Source of the DNA: Mycoplasmopsis bovigenitalium | GTDB taxonomy: Bacteria; Bacillota_I; Bacilli_A; Mycoplasmatales; Metamycoplasmataceae | DNA: 64,000 nucleotides | Direction: 5' to 3' | NCBI RefSeq assembly: GCF_002356075.1 | Contig: NZ_AP017902.1 | Span: forward strand, 789,554 to 853,553 | In this document: positions 1-11,494 of the stretch, piece by piece | Numbering within the stretch: position 1 is the first letter of the stretch | Layout of the letters: each line of letters opens with the position of its first letter | Notes under the pieces: generated by a model | Seen by the model: only the letters and a program-made list of their open reading frames with translations | Database searches by the model: none | What the model was told of the DNA's origin: nothing | Position numbers and translations under genes: made by a program

Positions 1-767
1 GCCAAACTTCAATTGAAAACGGCGCAAATACAATGATGATTTATGTAGGTGCTCCCCAAACAACTCGTAGAGTGAGTGTGGAAAAATACAAGCTTGAAGA
101 ATATAAACAAAACTTTTCTAAGTTAATAAAACCAGAGGACATTATTGTTCATGCGCCGTACATTATCAATTTAGCTTCAATTGAAAAAGGCGATTTTGCT
201 GTTGAATTTTTAATTGAAGAAATCAAAAGAATTGATTATATTGGGGCTAAATATTTAGTTTTACATCCAGGAGCACACACAAAATTTCCGATTGATCAAA
301 CACTTGACAAACTTTGTGAAAATTTAAATAAAGTTTTTGAAAAAACATCAAATGTAGTTATTTGTTTAGAAACAATGGCGGGCAAAGGCACTGAAATATG
401 TAATAATTTTGAACAAATTAAATATGTTATTGACAAAGTCGCTAATGAAAGACTGCAAATTTGTCTTGATACTTGCCACCTATGAGATGCTGGCTATAAT
501 TTAAAAAATTATGATGAGTTTAAAAAACAACTTATTGATTTTGATTTATTAAAAAATGTGCGAGTAATTCATCTAAATGATTCATTAAATGACTTATCAT
601 CACATAAAGACCGTCACGCCAACATTGGTAAGGGATTTATTGGCCTAGAAACGCTTAAAAAATTTGTATTTGATAAAGACTTTGATAACATTCCAATTAT
701 TTTAGAAACTCCTTGAACAGATCAAGGGCCAATTTACAAACAAGAAATTGAAATGTTATTAAATTAA
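1..767 (+). CDS. nfo: Endonuclease IV (AP endonuclease), 5' truncated by window edge
   Basis: Endonuclease IV cleaves DNA 5' to abasic sites during base excision repair and needs three metal ions. The frame is open from base 3 and runs to TAA at 765-767 once one TGA after the CDTCHL motif and another near the end are read as Trp. Metal-ligand motifs are visible: [22 protein letters not shown], and HLNDS followed by [12 protein letters not shown]. The N-terminal part (roughly 25-30 residues by family length) lies upstream of the window. It stands apart from the next gene, which has its own promoter. Confidence 0.95.
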
Positions 768-878
768 CTAATTTATTCATTTTTCAATTGAATTGAGAAA
801 AAAATATTTAATTTTTACAACCGAAAGCTTAGAATTGTTTCAAAATTAATATTAACTTTACGTAATTTAATTTAAATA

Positions 879-884
879 TATAAT
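879..884 (+). promoter_or_regulatory. -10 box of a probably leaderless gene
   Basis: TATAAT lies exactly 6 nt before the ATG at 891 and no Shine-Dalgarno is present. The predicted transcription start falls at the start codon, so the mRNA is probably leaderless. Confidence 0.6.
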
Positions 885-890
885 TTAATT

Positions 891-2540
891 ATGACTAAAT
901 CGCTAGAGAACCAAGTTAAGCAAAAAAATCCGTATTTTAAAAATGTAGAAAAAAAGCAAAAAAATCAAATTTTAACAACAAAGACAGCTATGGCCGGTGT
1001 TGAATTTTTAAAATTGCTTTTTTTAATTTTTATAAGTGCTTTTTTCATTTTAATACAGTATGGAAGCAATTGAATTAAAGACCAAAACACAGCCAATGTT
1101 ATAGAAATTATTTATCTTTACTCAATTGGTTTAGTTTTTGGCGATTTAACAATTTTTATTATCATTGGTGTTTTGCTTTCGTTAATAATTAATTGATTAG
1201 AATTGTTTCTTAAAAAGTATTATTTTAAGTGATTTAGTGAGCATTTAAAAATTGATTATTGGTTTATAAGTAAAAGACTAAAACTTGTTTTATGATCCAC
1301 AATCATTTGCATTGTTATGCTTTATCATTGAACGTTATTAAGTAAGCGAGAATTAGAAAATAATTGATTATATTCAACAAACGATTTAAAAAATATATTT
1401 CAACGTGGATGATATTATTCATTTACACAAGGTCCACAAAAAGCACTAGAAATTCCAAATGCAAAGGGAAATATTGGTGTTTTAGCCGATACAATTTTTA
1501 ATATTTTGCATGTTATTTCATTTGGACCATATTTAATGATATTAAGCTTCACAATAATTCAAATAGTGTCATGGTTGTTTTTTATAACAATAAATCCTTT
1601 AAAATACTTTAAAAAATATTCGAGCAAAAAAACACCAATTGAGTTGAAAAATAACTTGAAAAAGATAAATTCATTATTTATTTATACAGATGAAATTGAA
1701 AGGTATTTTGAGTTCATTGACAAAGCATGCAAAATCCTTGAAATTGATATTGAACAAAATTCGTTGAAAAAAATATTAAAACTTGTTAGAGCAAATTACG
1801 AAATATTATCAACTAATGTAGAAACATTTAAGTATTACGAACATTTTAAATCTACTAAACAAAAAGAACAATCTGATGAGATGAAGTTCAAGAAACTCGT
1901 TGATGATGTGCTTGCAAAACAAAATATTGAATCAGCAAAAAATATGCCTCCACAATACCAAGCATCAAAAATTGAAGAGCAATTAACGCAAGACGATATA
2001 CTATTAAATGCAGACATTATAGAAGATAGCCAAAACACTGAAAATACTATTGAAAAAGTAGAATTTGCAGAGCCTGTTATAGATGAAAAAGTAATTACTA
2101 ATAATCAAGAAATTATTGATAATAATTCAATTAATAATGAACAAAATGATTTAAAAGAATTGAACCAAAATATTGACAGAACAATTGAGCTAAGAAGCAT
2201 TGATACTGTTACATTAAATGAAGTTCAAGACGAAACTTGTGACATCATTTTAAAACCAGATTCACAAACCTCTTCAATGAAGGTAGAAATCAAGCCAACT
2301 ATTACAAATTCTGTTAGTGATAACTTTGTATTAATTGACACTAATGAATTATTACATAATGACTCAACACAAGCAGAAATCACAAATACAAATGATTACC
2401 AAAACATTGATAAACAAACAAAAAATTCAATGGAATTCGTGAATATAAACACACAAGAAATAGAACATTATGAAAACAGCATTGATTCTATTAAAGAACA
2501 ACCAAATGACGAATATGACTGAATAAGCCCATTTGAATAA
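891..2540 (+). CDS. Membrane protein with four predicted helices and an acidic Asn-rich tail
   Basis: This is a 549-residue protein after reading several TGA codons as Trp. Four hydrophobic segments lie within about the first 250 residues: VEFLKLLFLIFISAFFILIQ, an IIYLYSIGLVFGDLTIFIII segment, a VLWSTIICIVMLY segment, and YLMILSFTIIQIVSWLFFI. The last 300 residues are hydrophilic, rich in Asn, Glu and Gln, and without a recognised domain. The N-terminal layout weakly recalls the four-helix membrane domain of FtsK, but no FtsK motor follows; this is a resemblance only. A thioredoxin-like gene and uvrC follow closely and probably form one operon. Confidence 0.75.
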
Positions 2541-2550
2541 AGAGGTTAGC

Positions 2551-2892
2551 GTGAAAAAATATACGTGAGATGAAGTCCAAAGCACAATTGAAAACAGAGT
2601 TAATTCATCTGTTATATTTTTTGTATGTTTCACAAAAAGCAATGATATTAATTCTTTAACTATGTTAAATACTTATGAGGAAGTAGAAGAACAATTTAAA
2701 AACAACTCAAATGTAAAATTTATGAACGTTGATATTGAAAAAACCAATATATACAAAGACATAAATGATTCATATAAAATTTGACAATCACCAAAATTTA
2801 TAGTTATATACAATAACAAAGTAACAAGAAGTGGCTCTGGTATCTATCCTAAAGAAATAATCATTGACTTTATTGAGGAAAATCTTGAATAA
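2551..2892 (+). CDS. Thioredoxin-fold protein lacking the CxxC motif
   Basis: This 113-residue protein starts at GTG 2551 after an AGAGG Shine-Dalgarno and overlaps uvrC by one base (TAATG). The pattern of hydrophobic strands, the segment around SPKFIVIYNNKV (cis-Pro loop then strand) and the C-terminal G-x-x-x-K-E-I-I-I helix match thioredoxins. Where CxxC should be, the sequence reads VCFTKSND, with a single Cys. It is therefore probably not a standard disulfide reductase. It could be a thiol-binding or chaperone-like relative, or a decayed trxA; the function is inferred from the fold pattern only. Confidence 0.6.
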
Positions 2893-4604
2893 TGAATCCC
2901 GAATTAAGACAAAAAATGTCAAATTTGCCAAAATCACCCGGCATTTATCTTTGAAAAGATTCATTAAATCGAGTCATATATGTAGGTAAAGCTATAAATT
3001 TACACAGAAGAATGCATGATTATTTCGAGGGTGCAATAAACTCATATAAAACACACGCACTTGTTCAAAAAATTTGTGATTTTGAAATCTTTTTAGTTCG
3101 AAACAATAAAGAAGCCTTACTACTGGAAAAACAATTTATTGAGAAATTTAATCCCGAATACAACATACTACTTTTAGACGACAAAAGATACCCTTATATT
3201 AAGATTCAAAAATCGACCAAATCAATTGATATTTCAATTGAAAGGAAAATATATAAGCGTGGAAACGATGTAATTTATTTTGGCCCTTTTTCATCTGGGG
3301 GCGCAACCGAAATACTCAAATTATTACAAAGAGAAGCTCACTATGAAAATGGGTTAAAAATTATTAATTCAGATCCAAAGTTTTGAGAAAGCAAATTTGA
3401 AAAAATAAAATCATTAATCAAATTCAATAAAGATTACTTATCGCAATTAAAAACAAAAATGCTAAATGCGGCTGAAAATATGCAATTTGAAATTGCTCTT
3501 GACATTAAAAAAAGTTTAATCTTTTTAGAAAAATTAGTCCAAGACCAAGTAATTGAACTAAATAAATATCAAAATGTTGATGTTTTTGCTGCAAAATCAA
3601 ATTTAAACAACATTTTCATAACAGTTTTGTACTATAGACACGGAAATCTTATTGGTAAAGACGATATGACTATTCCTATTCAAATTGATTTTAATGAAAC
3701 AATCAATAACTTTTTTAGAGTTTTCTATAAAAATAAAATAAAGCCTGACCAAATTATAATAAGTGAACAAATTGGGCAAGCTTTATTGTTAGATGTCATG
3801 GATTATAACTTTGTAATTCCTCAAAAAGGTTCTTACTCAAAAATTTTATCAATTGCGCAAATAAACTTGAACAACTATTTTCAACAAAATCAACACAAAT
3901 CTGATTCAATTGAGCAAAAAAATTATGAAATTTTAAAGCAATTATCAAAATACACAAATGGAACGATTTGCTCAAATATAATTGCATTTGATAACTCAAC
4001 TTTATCAAATGAAAACCCTGTCGGTGTTGCTGTGGCATACACAAATGCAATGAAAAACAAATATTATTATAGAAAATTTAATCACTCTGAAATAAATTAT
4101 CGTGAAGCTGATGTTGAATATATGAAACTTACAACAGAAAAATACTTCAAAAATATTGATGAAAATTTACTCCCGGATTTAATTATCGCAGATGGTGGCA
4201 AAGCCCAAATCAATGAAATTCATAAAGTTTTAAAAAAACTCAATTTCAATATAAATATTATTGGTTTGGTAAAAAATGATAAACACAAAACAAGCAAAAT
4301 AATTGATGTTAATGGAAATGTACAAAATATAGAACCACCTAGTCTCAAAAACTTTTTAACACAAGTACAAATCGAAGTTGATAGGTTTGCAAAAGAGCAT
4401 TTTTGAAAAAGAAAAAAAATATTTTCGCTAGAAAGCAAGCTTCAAAGAATAAAAGGTATAGGTGAAAAATATGAACAAAAACTCATTGAACATTTCAAGA
4501 CATATTCCAACATCTATAACGCATCAATTGAAGAACTCGAAAGAGTATTACCAAAAAATTTAGCATTGAAAATATATAACAAAGATTTTTTATTGGAGGA
4601 CTAA
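2892..4604 (+). CDS. uvrC: Excinuclease ABC subunit C
   Basis: UvrC makes the 3' and 5' incisions in nucleotide excision repair after UvrAB damage recognition. The 570-residue frame, slightly short of the usual 580-610, needs TGA=Trp. The N-terminal GIY-YIG nuclease is visible (PGIYLWKD then VIYVGKA, residues about 15-40). The UvrB-contact helix region lies around MLNAAENMQFEIALDIKK (about residue 190), followed by the RNase H-like second nuclease (PDLIIADGGKAQI) and terminal helix-hairpin-helix motifs (QRIKGIGEKYEQKL). It starts and ends with TAATG overlaps, so it is translationally coupled to both neighbours. Confidence 0.96.
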
Positions 4605-5410
4605 TGTGAAGATTATCAGTTCAAAATTTTTATATGTCAAACTTGTCTAATTCAGCAGCAAGTGATTCAGGTGGATATTTCACAACCACAAATTTAATTA
4701 ACATATCAATTTTCATTTTATTTGCTGCACCATTATTTCTGCAAGTCATACTAATTCGAAAAATACTATATGGTAATAAAACATATATCGAAAAAAAATT
4801 TATATTTTCTGACATTAAAGTTGTTAAATTAAGTCAAATTTTCCACTATATTATCACTGCATTAATAACATTAATTATGTTTATTGCATTGATTTTAATA
4901 AATGAGTTTTTAGTAAAAGACCCATCAATTCTTAAATCAAATCGAGCATCCTATATAATTTTGATATCAATTATTTTCACATTAAATGTAATAGTACTTT
5001 TAATTTGCATAATAAAATACAAAAAAATCAAAGTAAATACTAAAATTGATTGAGAAAAAGTCAAAAAATACTGCTTAGAGAACGATTTAAGATTCAAAAG
5101 TGGAGAATTCCAATACAGATTTAAAGACTCGTTTACTAATAAATATCATGAAGAAAACAGTGTAAATATTGAAAAAGAATGGTTAAAAGATTTATCAAGA
5201 AATTCAACATTCACAAAAACAAAAGACATTCCTGTTAAAATAGTGCGTTGATATATTTCAAAAGTTGATAAATTCTTTTTCAAAGAAGAGCTAAATTTAG
5301 ATGACAAATTGCACTTAATTTGTAGCATTGTTATCAATCAATTAGTTGCAGATGGAATTTGCGAAAGTATTGAAAAATCAATTGAAAAAGTTTCAAGTAT
5401 TGTCAAATAA
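4604..5410 (+). CDS. Hypothetical membrane protein downstream of uvrC
   Basis: The ATG at 4604 overlaps the uvrC stop, and the GGAGGA in the uvrC tail serves as Shine-Dalgarno. The product is 268 residues with three hydrophobic helices (about residues 30-50, 80-105 and 115-135) and a soluble C-terminal half of about 130 residues. I recognise no domain. It ends just before a bidirectional terminator, so it closes the operon that begins at 891. Confidence 0.75.
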
Positions 5411-5432
5411 AAATGCCTCGCGGCATTTTTTT
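5410..5432. terminator. Bidirectional terminator between convergent genes
   Basis: Stem AAATGCC/GGCATTT with loop TCGC, followed by a T run on the plus strand and preceded by A residues, so that it can also stop the convergent minus-strand gene whose stop codon overlaps it. Confidence 0.85.
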
Positions 5433-6111
5433 AAATGTGACAAGACTTTTTACGAATAAGAGCAACTTCTCCAAATAAATCTCAACCTTCAGTAGTTCAG
5501 TCAATTTCAGCTTGTGAGAAAGTATCTGCAGTATCGCTAACTAATGTTAAAATTTTACGAACTGGTTTAAAATCAAAAATTGTACCCAAGTATTCAGTAG
5601 TAATAGTGATTGATTTCAAATAATGTTCATATTCGGTTTCGTCCATTGACTCTAGAAATAGAATTGATTTGTCAAAATTATAAGTATTTTCAATCCCATT
5701 ATTAAACACGTGGCCTAATGTTTGGTTGTTATTTGTAAATATTAATCCTTTATCATCGCTATAAACGTCTAGTTTACCAAATAAATTATCAATAACGATA
5801 TTAGATAATGTAAATCCTCTCAAAATAGTTAACATATTAATAACATTTTGAAGAGCATCGTTTGTTTCAAAAGCTTTAGGCCCTTTTTTAACAATTTCCA
5901 AAAATGAATTTTGCTTTATTTTTTTAGAAATAAAGTTTTTTGTGTATTCATCAATTTTGTTTTTATCATTTAATACTTCAATTGCCATTTTTTTCAATTC
6001 ATTGTATTTTTCTTCATTTTTTACAACATTTGTAAAGTTTTCGATTTTAAAAGCAGTCAAAATTGATAGTGGCATTTGTTTTAAAAAATCTCTTGTAAGT
6101 CTAATTAGCAT
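5431..6111 (-). CDS. Hypothetical protein, 226 residues
   Basis: The frame runs from ATG 6111, preceded by GGAGG on the minus strand, to TAA at 5431-5433 after reading two TGA as Trp near the end (EIDWTTEGWDLFG). The protein is soluble, mildly acidic and has a helical N-terminal 80 residues. I recognise no family. It stands alone: its promoter region is 6112-6217 and its terminator is shared with the upstream operon. Confidence 0.75.
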
Positions 6112-6217
6112 TTTTCCTCCATTTTCAGCATAAACTAAATTGATGATTAACCAATAAACACAATATTTTATGCTTATAAATTATACATTCATAACCGAGT
6201 ATTATTAATTAATATAT

Positions 6218-7171
6218 TTAATCAAAAGTTAAATTATCCATAATTTTAACAAGAGTTTTGGCGATTTTTCACTCTCTCTGTGTATGTGCTGTTTTACTTA
6301 ACATAAATAATTTTGAATTTTGCATTGTCTTATGCAAATCATATGCTCCAGATGGGCGACAATCAATGTCATATTCTCCATGCACAATATAAGTTTCAAT
6401 ATGTTTAATTTTGTCAATATTATTCAAAATATAATTTTCAGGCATTCAAGCTTTATTGTAAAAATAGTAGTTTTCTAAAAAAGCTATTTCAGCAGTTTCT
6501 TTTGGATATTTATGTGCATCAAATTTGACTTTATTAACACTAATTAGAGCTGTTTCTCAATTTGTTCAATGTATGAAAGCTTTATTGCGAATATTTTCAT
6601 CATTGCTATTCATCATTTCATAATATGAATTTAGAATATTTTTCTTTTGCTCTGTACTTAAAATTGAAGTATATTTTTCGAATTCAATTGGTTTAAGATA
6701 ACTTGCTCCTTCTTGAAATAATCAATCTACATCACTTTGACGATTAAGATATATACCTCTTAAAACTAATTTTGATACATTTTGCGGATATTTTATTGCA
6801 TAACAAAGCGATAAAGTAGTGCCTCAAGAACCGCCAAAAAGAATTCACTTATTAATTTTTAAAATTTTGCGAATATTCTCCATATCTTCAATCAAAAAAT
6901 CTGTTGTATTGTTCTTTGTAAGCAATGATGGAGTAGATTTGCCACAACCTCTTTGGTCAATTAAAATAATTTTGTATTTTTTGGGGTCAAAAAATCTGCG
7001 ACAAACAGGACTAGTTCCGCCACCAGGTCCGCCATGAACGTAAACGACTGGTATACCATTAGGATTCCCGCTTATTTCATAGTAAATTTTGTGTTCGCTA
7101 TCATCGGGATTATAAAATTTTTTTAAATAAGGTTCTATTTCTGGATACAAATATTTAAGATAACTTTTCAT
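6218..7171 (-). CDS. pip: Proline iminopeptidase (alpha/beta hydrolase)
   Basis: This enzyme releases N-terminal proline from peptides in the cytoplasm and fits a peptide-scavenging lifestyle. It has the oxyanion-hole motif HGGPGG, DQRGCGKS, the nucleophile elbow GGSWGTTLSL (Ser nucleophile), and late Asp (GEYDIDCRP) and His (SKTAHT) candidates for the triad. The length is 317 residues, usual for S33 peptidases. I chose ATG 7171 (MKSYLKYLYPEIEPY): a TTG at 7195 is in frame but lies inside the upstream terminator hairpin. A TATAAT lies 6 nt before this ATG, so the transcript may be leaderless. Confidence 0.93.
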
Positions 7172-7185
7172 AAAATTATTATAAA

Positions 7186-7205
7186 ACTTTCCCAAACGGG
7201 AAAGT
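7186..7205 (-). terminator. Terminator of aspS
   Basis: Perfect 8-bp stem ACTTTCCC/GGGAAAGT with loop GTTT followed by TTTTAT on the minus strand. It lies between aspS and pip and shows that pip is transcribed separately. Confidence 0.8.
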
Positions 7206-7221
7206 CTTAAAATGCAAACTT

Positions 7222-8934
7222 TTATACTAATCTTTTTTTGACTTCAATAAACAATTCATCGAGTTGTTTTTTATCAACAGAACTTGGCGCTTGAGTAAAT
7301 ACATCTTGCGCTTTTGCATTTTTTGGAAATGCAATTACATCTCGAATACTTTTTTCATTGGTCAAAATCATCACAAGTCTATCAAGACCCAAACCAATTC
7401 CACAGTGAGGAGGAACACCATATTTAAATGAATTTATGAATCAACCGAATTTTGATTGTTGTTGTTCTTTATCCATACCAATCATTTCAAACATTTTTTG
7501 TTGTGTTTTAGAGTCATAAATTCTTGCAGAACCTGATCCTAATTCAAAACCATTTAAAACTAAATCATAACTTCGAGCCATAACTTTATCAAGTGGCAAT
7601 GAATCCAATTCATCTAATTCATGGTCAAATTGAGTAAATGGATGGTGTGCTGCTTGTCAAGAGTTGTTTTCTTCATCATATTCAAACATTGGTCAGTCAG
7701 TAACTCAAGACAAATGATATGTATCTGCCTTGGCATATTGGAACATTTCATTTAATTCAACGCGAACAGCTCCTAACGCTTTTGAAGAGTTTTCATATGT
7801 GTTAGCAACAATGAAATAAGAACCGTCTTTATTTTTTCTTTTTTCAATTAGATTATATACAGATTGGGAAACTTTATTCGCAAAATTACTATGTGTAATT
7901 TCGCCATTTTCAACAACAAAATAAAACAAAATATTAGCTTTATTTTTCTGAGCAATTTCCGCAAGTTGTTTGAAATCTTTTTTAGTAATTATTGTATCTA
8001 CTTGCAATAGTCTTTTTGCAGGAGAATTTTTGATAATATCGAAATCAGTATCTAAACAAAAATCATTTATATCTTCAATTTTGTATCCAAATCTTAAATC
8101 AGGTTTATCAGTTCCATAATCTCTTAAAGCATCAAAATACTTAATTCTTGCCAATGGTGTAACTAAATTAAGACCTAGTTGAGCAAAAATATGCTTAAAC
8201 AATTCTTCAATATATTTTTGAAAATCTTCAACATTTAAAAACGCAGCTTCAATATCAAGTTGAGTAAATTCAGGTTGACGGTCTTTTCTGCCATCTTCAT
8301 CCCTAAAACATCTTGCAAATTGATAATATTTCTCAAAACCAGATACCATTAATAATTGTTTGAAAAGTTGTGGGCTTTGTGGAAGTGCTCAAAACTCATT
8401 TGCATTTCGTGTTGGAACCAAAAAGTCTCTAGCACCTTCAGGTGTTGAGCGTGCCAACATTGGTGTTTCAATATCAATAAAGCCATTTTTATGCATAAAT
8501 TCACGCACAGCAAACATTAAATTGCTTTTTAAAATTATGTTATTTTGCATCTTATTTCTTCGCAAGTCTAAAAAACGATATTTTAGTCTTAAATCTTCGT
8601 TAACATTTATATCATCGCGAATTGCGAAAGGCAATTCTTCATGAGACTCTGAAAAAATAAGATAATTTTCAACAATAATTTCAATGGCGCCGCTTTTTAA
8701 GTCTTTATTCACACTTTTTCGAGCTACAACTTGACCACTAACTTCAATAACGCTTTCTTTATTAATATGAACATCTTTATTGAAAACACATTGAACAATT
8801 CCGCTTCTATCCCTTAAATCGATGAATGTCAATTCACCAAAACGACGTTTGTTTGCAACAAAACCGTGAATTGTTACTTTTTCGCCAATATTATTAATAC
8901 CCAACTCTGAATTATTGATATATTTTGATTTCAT
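7222..8934 (-). CDS. aspS: Aspartyl-tRNA synthetase
   Basis: A class II synthetase that charges tRNA-Asp. The 570-residue frame needs TGA=Trp. The N-terminal OB-fold anticodon-binding domain ([29 protein letters not shown]) leads to motif 1 near the RFLDLRR segment and FIDIETPML. Motif 2 appears as [20 protein letters not shown]. The bacterial GAD insertion occupies the middle, and motif 3 is [22 protein letters not shown] on the minus strand at 8958-8963 and a GGAG site give a normal short leader. It is monocistronic and ends at a strong hairpin. Confidence 0.97.
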
Positions 8935-9130
8935 TATTCTCCTAAATTTTGATTTTAATTATATTTTATTTACAATTTAGCAATATAAAAATTAACATAA
9001 ATTATTAAATGTTGCAATTGCAAAAATTATAAACAACAAATATTAATAATTATTTATTTATAATTATTATTAATTATTTAATTAAATTATTATAATAAGC
9101 TACATAAATATTTTTTTAAATTTGTTTCTT

Positions 9131-9139
9131 TGCTAAAAT
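9131..9139 (+). promoter_or_regulatory. Extended -10 promoter of tuf
   Basis: TGCTAAAAT is an extended -10 (TGn plus TAAAAT). A start about 7 nt downstream gives a leader of about 115 nt, long for this genome. Confidence 0.55.
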
Positions 9140-9173
9140 TAAAGTGCTATTTTATTGATCGAATAAATTAGCC

Positions 9174-9206
9174 ATGGATAGGATGCGGATGAAAGGCCGC
9201 ACTTAG
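9174..9206 (+). promoter_or_regulatory. Short upstream ORF and hairpin in the tuf leader
   Basis: A 10-codon ORF (M-D-R-M-R-M-K-G-R-T, then TAG) lies in the tuf leader and overlaps a GCGG/CCGC hairpin at 9185-9200. No good Shine-Dalgarno precedes its first ATG, so translation is uncertain. The leader is more GC-rich than the surrounding intergenic DNA, which suggests conserved structure. Confidence 0.4.
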
Positions 9207-9261
9207 GTTGGTTTAGCGCTAAAACAATTTATATTTAACAAAATGAAAGGAAATATATAAC

Positions 9262-10452
9262 ATGGCAAAAATAGATTTTAGTCGTTCAAAAGAACACGTT
9301 AATATCGGTACAATCGGTCACGTTGACCACGGTAAAACTACTCTTACTGCTGCTATTGCTTCTACATTAGCTAAAAAAGGTTTAGCTGAAGCTCGTGACT
9401 ATGCATCAATCGACAACGCACCAGAAGAAAGAGAACGTGGTATCACAATTAATACTTCACACATCGAATACGAAACTGAAGCTCGTCACTATGCACACGT
9501 TGACTGTCCTGGTCACGCCGACTACATTAAAAACATGATTACCGGTGCTGCACAAATGGATGGTGCTATCCTAGTTGTTGCTGCAACTGACGGGGCTATG
9601 CCTCAAACACGTGAACACATTCTACTTTCAAAACAAGTTGGTGTTCCACGTATGGTTGTTTTCTTAAACAAAACAGACATGCTTTCAGAAGATGAAGCTG
9701 AAATGGTTGACTTAGTTGAAATGGAAGTTCGTGAACTTCTATCAAAATACGGTTTTGATGGTGACAACACTCCATTTATCCGTGGATCAGCTGCTAAAGC
9801 TTTAGCTGGTGAAGCTCAATGAGAAGAAAAAATTATGGAGTTAATGAACGCTGTTGACACATGAATCGAAACTCCTATTAAAGAATTTGACAAACCATTC
9901 TTAATGGCAGTTGAAGACGTATTTACAATTTCAGGTCGTGGTACAGTTGCTACTGGTCGTGTTGAACGTGGTAGATTAAACTTAAACGAAGAAGTTGAAA
10001 TCGTTGGTCTAAAACAAACCAAAAAAACTGTTGTTACAGGTATGGAAATGTTTAGAAAAAACCTTAAAGAAGTTCAAGCTGGTGACAACGCAGGTCTATT
10101 ACTACGTGGTGTTGAAAGATCAGCTATCGAACGTGGTCAAGTTCTAGCAAAACCAGGTTCAATTGTTCCTCACACAGAATTCCAAGCTCAAATCTATGTT
10201 CTTACAAAAGATGAGGGTGGACGTCACACACCATTCTTCAAAAACTATAAACCTCAATTCTACTTCCGTACAACAGACGTTACTGGTGGTGTTGAATTTG
10301 AAGCTGGCCGTGAAATGGTTACACCAGGTGAAAACGTTGAACTAACAGTTAAACTAATTGCTCCTATCGCAGTTGAAGAAGGAACTAAATTCTCAATTCG
10401 TGAAGGTGGACACACTGTAGGTTACGGTAACGTTACAAAAATTATTAAATAA
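9262..10452 (+). CDS. tuf: Elongation factor Tu
   Basis: EF-Tu carries aminoacyl-tRNA to the ribosome as a GTP complex. The 396-residue protein shows the G1 motif GHVDHGKTT, the switch I RGITIN, G3 DCPGHADY, G4 NKTD and the usual two beta-barrel domains. It uses TGA for Trp. A good AAAGGA Shine-Dalgarno lies before ATG 9262. Codon choice is richer in C/G third positions (GGT, CGT, CAC) than its neighbours, as expected of a highly expressed gene. It is monocistronic, with its own promoter, leader and terminator. Confidence 0.98.
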
Positions 10453-10460
10453 TTATTCAA

Positions 10461-10484
10461 AATGGGGCATTGCCCTATTTTTTA
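10461..10484 (+). terminator. tuf terminator
   Basis: Stem AATGGGGC/GCCCTATT (one G-T pair) with a 3-nt loop and a following T run, 9 bases after the stop codon. Confidence 0.85.
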
Positions 10485-10544
10485 TTGCTTAATAAAAATC
10501 CATATTAAGTATAATAATTAATATTAAATATCTAAGGGGCGCTA

Positions 10545-10937
10545 ATGGTCAAAATTTTTACAACAAACAACAATGAAAATATCCAACATGTTGCACAATA
10601 TGTATTAAAAAATCTAACAAAATCAAAAATCATACTTCTTAATGGAGATTTAGGGGCAGGCAAAACAACATTGGTTAAGGAAATAGCGAAGTTAATTGGT
10701 ATAAAAGATAATATAACCTCACCTACATTTAATTTTATGAAGGAGTATGAGGGTTTAATTCACATCGACGCATATAACTTGGCTCAAGACTTAGATGAAT
10801 TTGAAGACTATTACCTAGATAATATTGTTGCTATTGAATGGTCAGATAATATATCCCATATGTACACAAATTATCTTGATATAAGAATCAAATTAGATGG
10901 CGAAAAACACGTATTTTCAATTGAGGAGGTAAAATAA
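10545..10937 (+). CDS. tsaE: tRNA t6A synthesis ATPase TsaE
   Basis: TsaE is the small ATPase that works with TsaB and TsaD to make N6-threonylcarbamoyladenosine at A37 of ANN-decoding tRNAs. The Walker A motif is GDLGAGKTT, followed by the SPTFNFMKEYEG and HIDAYN segments typical of the family. It is 130 residues, a usual length. A TATAAT at 10510-10515 is its promoter. The stop overlaps the tsaB start, so tsaE-tsaB-tsaD form one coupled operon. Confidence 0.94.
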   Translation: MVKIFTTNNNENIQHVAQYVLKNLTKSKIILLNGDLGAGKTTLVKEIAKLIGIKDNITSPTFNFMKEYEGLIHIDAYNLAQDLDEFEDYYLDNIVAIEWSDNISHMYTNYLDIRIKLDGEKHVFSIEEVK

Positions 10938-11494
10938 TGAAACTTTTTCTAGATACCTCAAATGATGATTTTGTCATTGCTTTATTCGATAATAATTTCA
11001 ATAAATTAAATTCATATATCATTAAAAACCAACCAAAAAAAGTACCCCTTATTCCGCAATATGTTCAAAAAATATTAATTGAAAACAATATTAAAATCAA
11101 TGATATAAAGGATTTTTACATTAATCTTGGTCCCGGATTTTTTACCGGCGTTAGAATATCATTAGTCTTTGTAAGAACCATTACCTTAATGACTAATGCA
11201 AACATTCATACAATTAGTTCAATGCAAATTCTTGCAAAACAAAACCCATCAAAAAAAGCATTTTCAATAAATGCAGCAGGTGGTAAAGTATATAAATATT
11301 TTACCAATGACAATATATTTTCAATTGAAAACATAAAAATTGAACAATTAGAAAACCAGGAAATTGATTTCATTAATTACGAAAATTTAATTGAAAATTT
11401 TCAGGATTATTCTAGTTTATTTACAACACAAAAAGATTTAATGAATATTGAACCATACTACATAAAAAGTCCGCAAATAGGAGTTAAGAAATAA
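10937..11494 (+). CDS. tsaB: tRNA t6A synthesis protein TsaB
   Basis: TsaB is the non-catalytic ASKHA-fold partner that dimerises with TsaD. The N-terminal MKLFLDTSND and the GPGFFTGVRISL segment (family GPGSFTGLRIG) identify it. It is 185 residues, somewhat short because the C-terminal part is reduced, as often in Mollicutes. It is coupled by base overlap to tsaE upstream and tsaD downstream. Confidence 0.9.
   Translation: MKLFLDTSNDDFVIALFDNNFNKLNSYIIKNQPKKVPLIPQYVQKILIENNIKINDIKDFYINLGPGFFTGVRISLVFVRTITLMTNANIHTISSMQILAKQNPSKKAFSINAAGGKVYKYFTNDNIFSIENIKIEQLENQEIDFINYENLIENFQDYSSLFTTQKDLMNIEPYYIKSPQIGVKK

Noticed and set aside
1074..1505. Apparent break between two ORFs upstream of uvrC, and many similar breaks elsewhere
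   Set aside because: They are TGA codons, read as Trp in this organism; the frames are continuous.
7172..7195. Longer pip start (TTG at 7195)
   Set aside because: It lies inside the aspS terminator hairpin, and the ATG at 7171 matches the family N-terminus.
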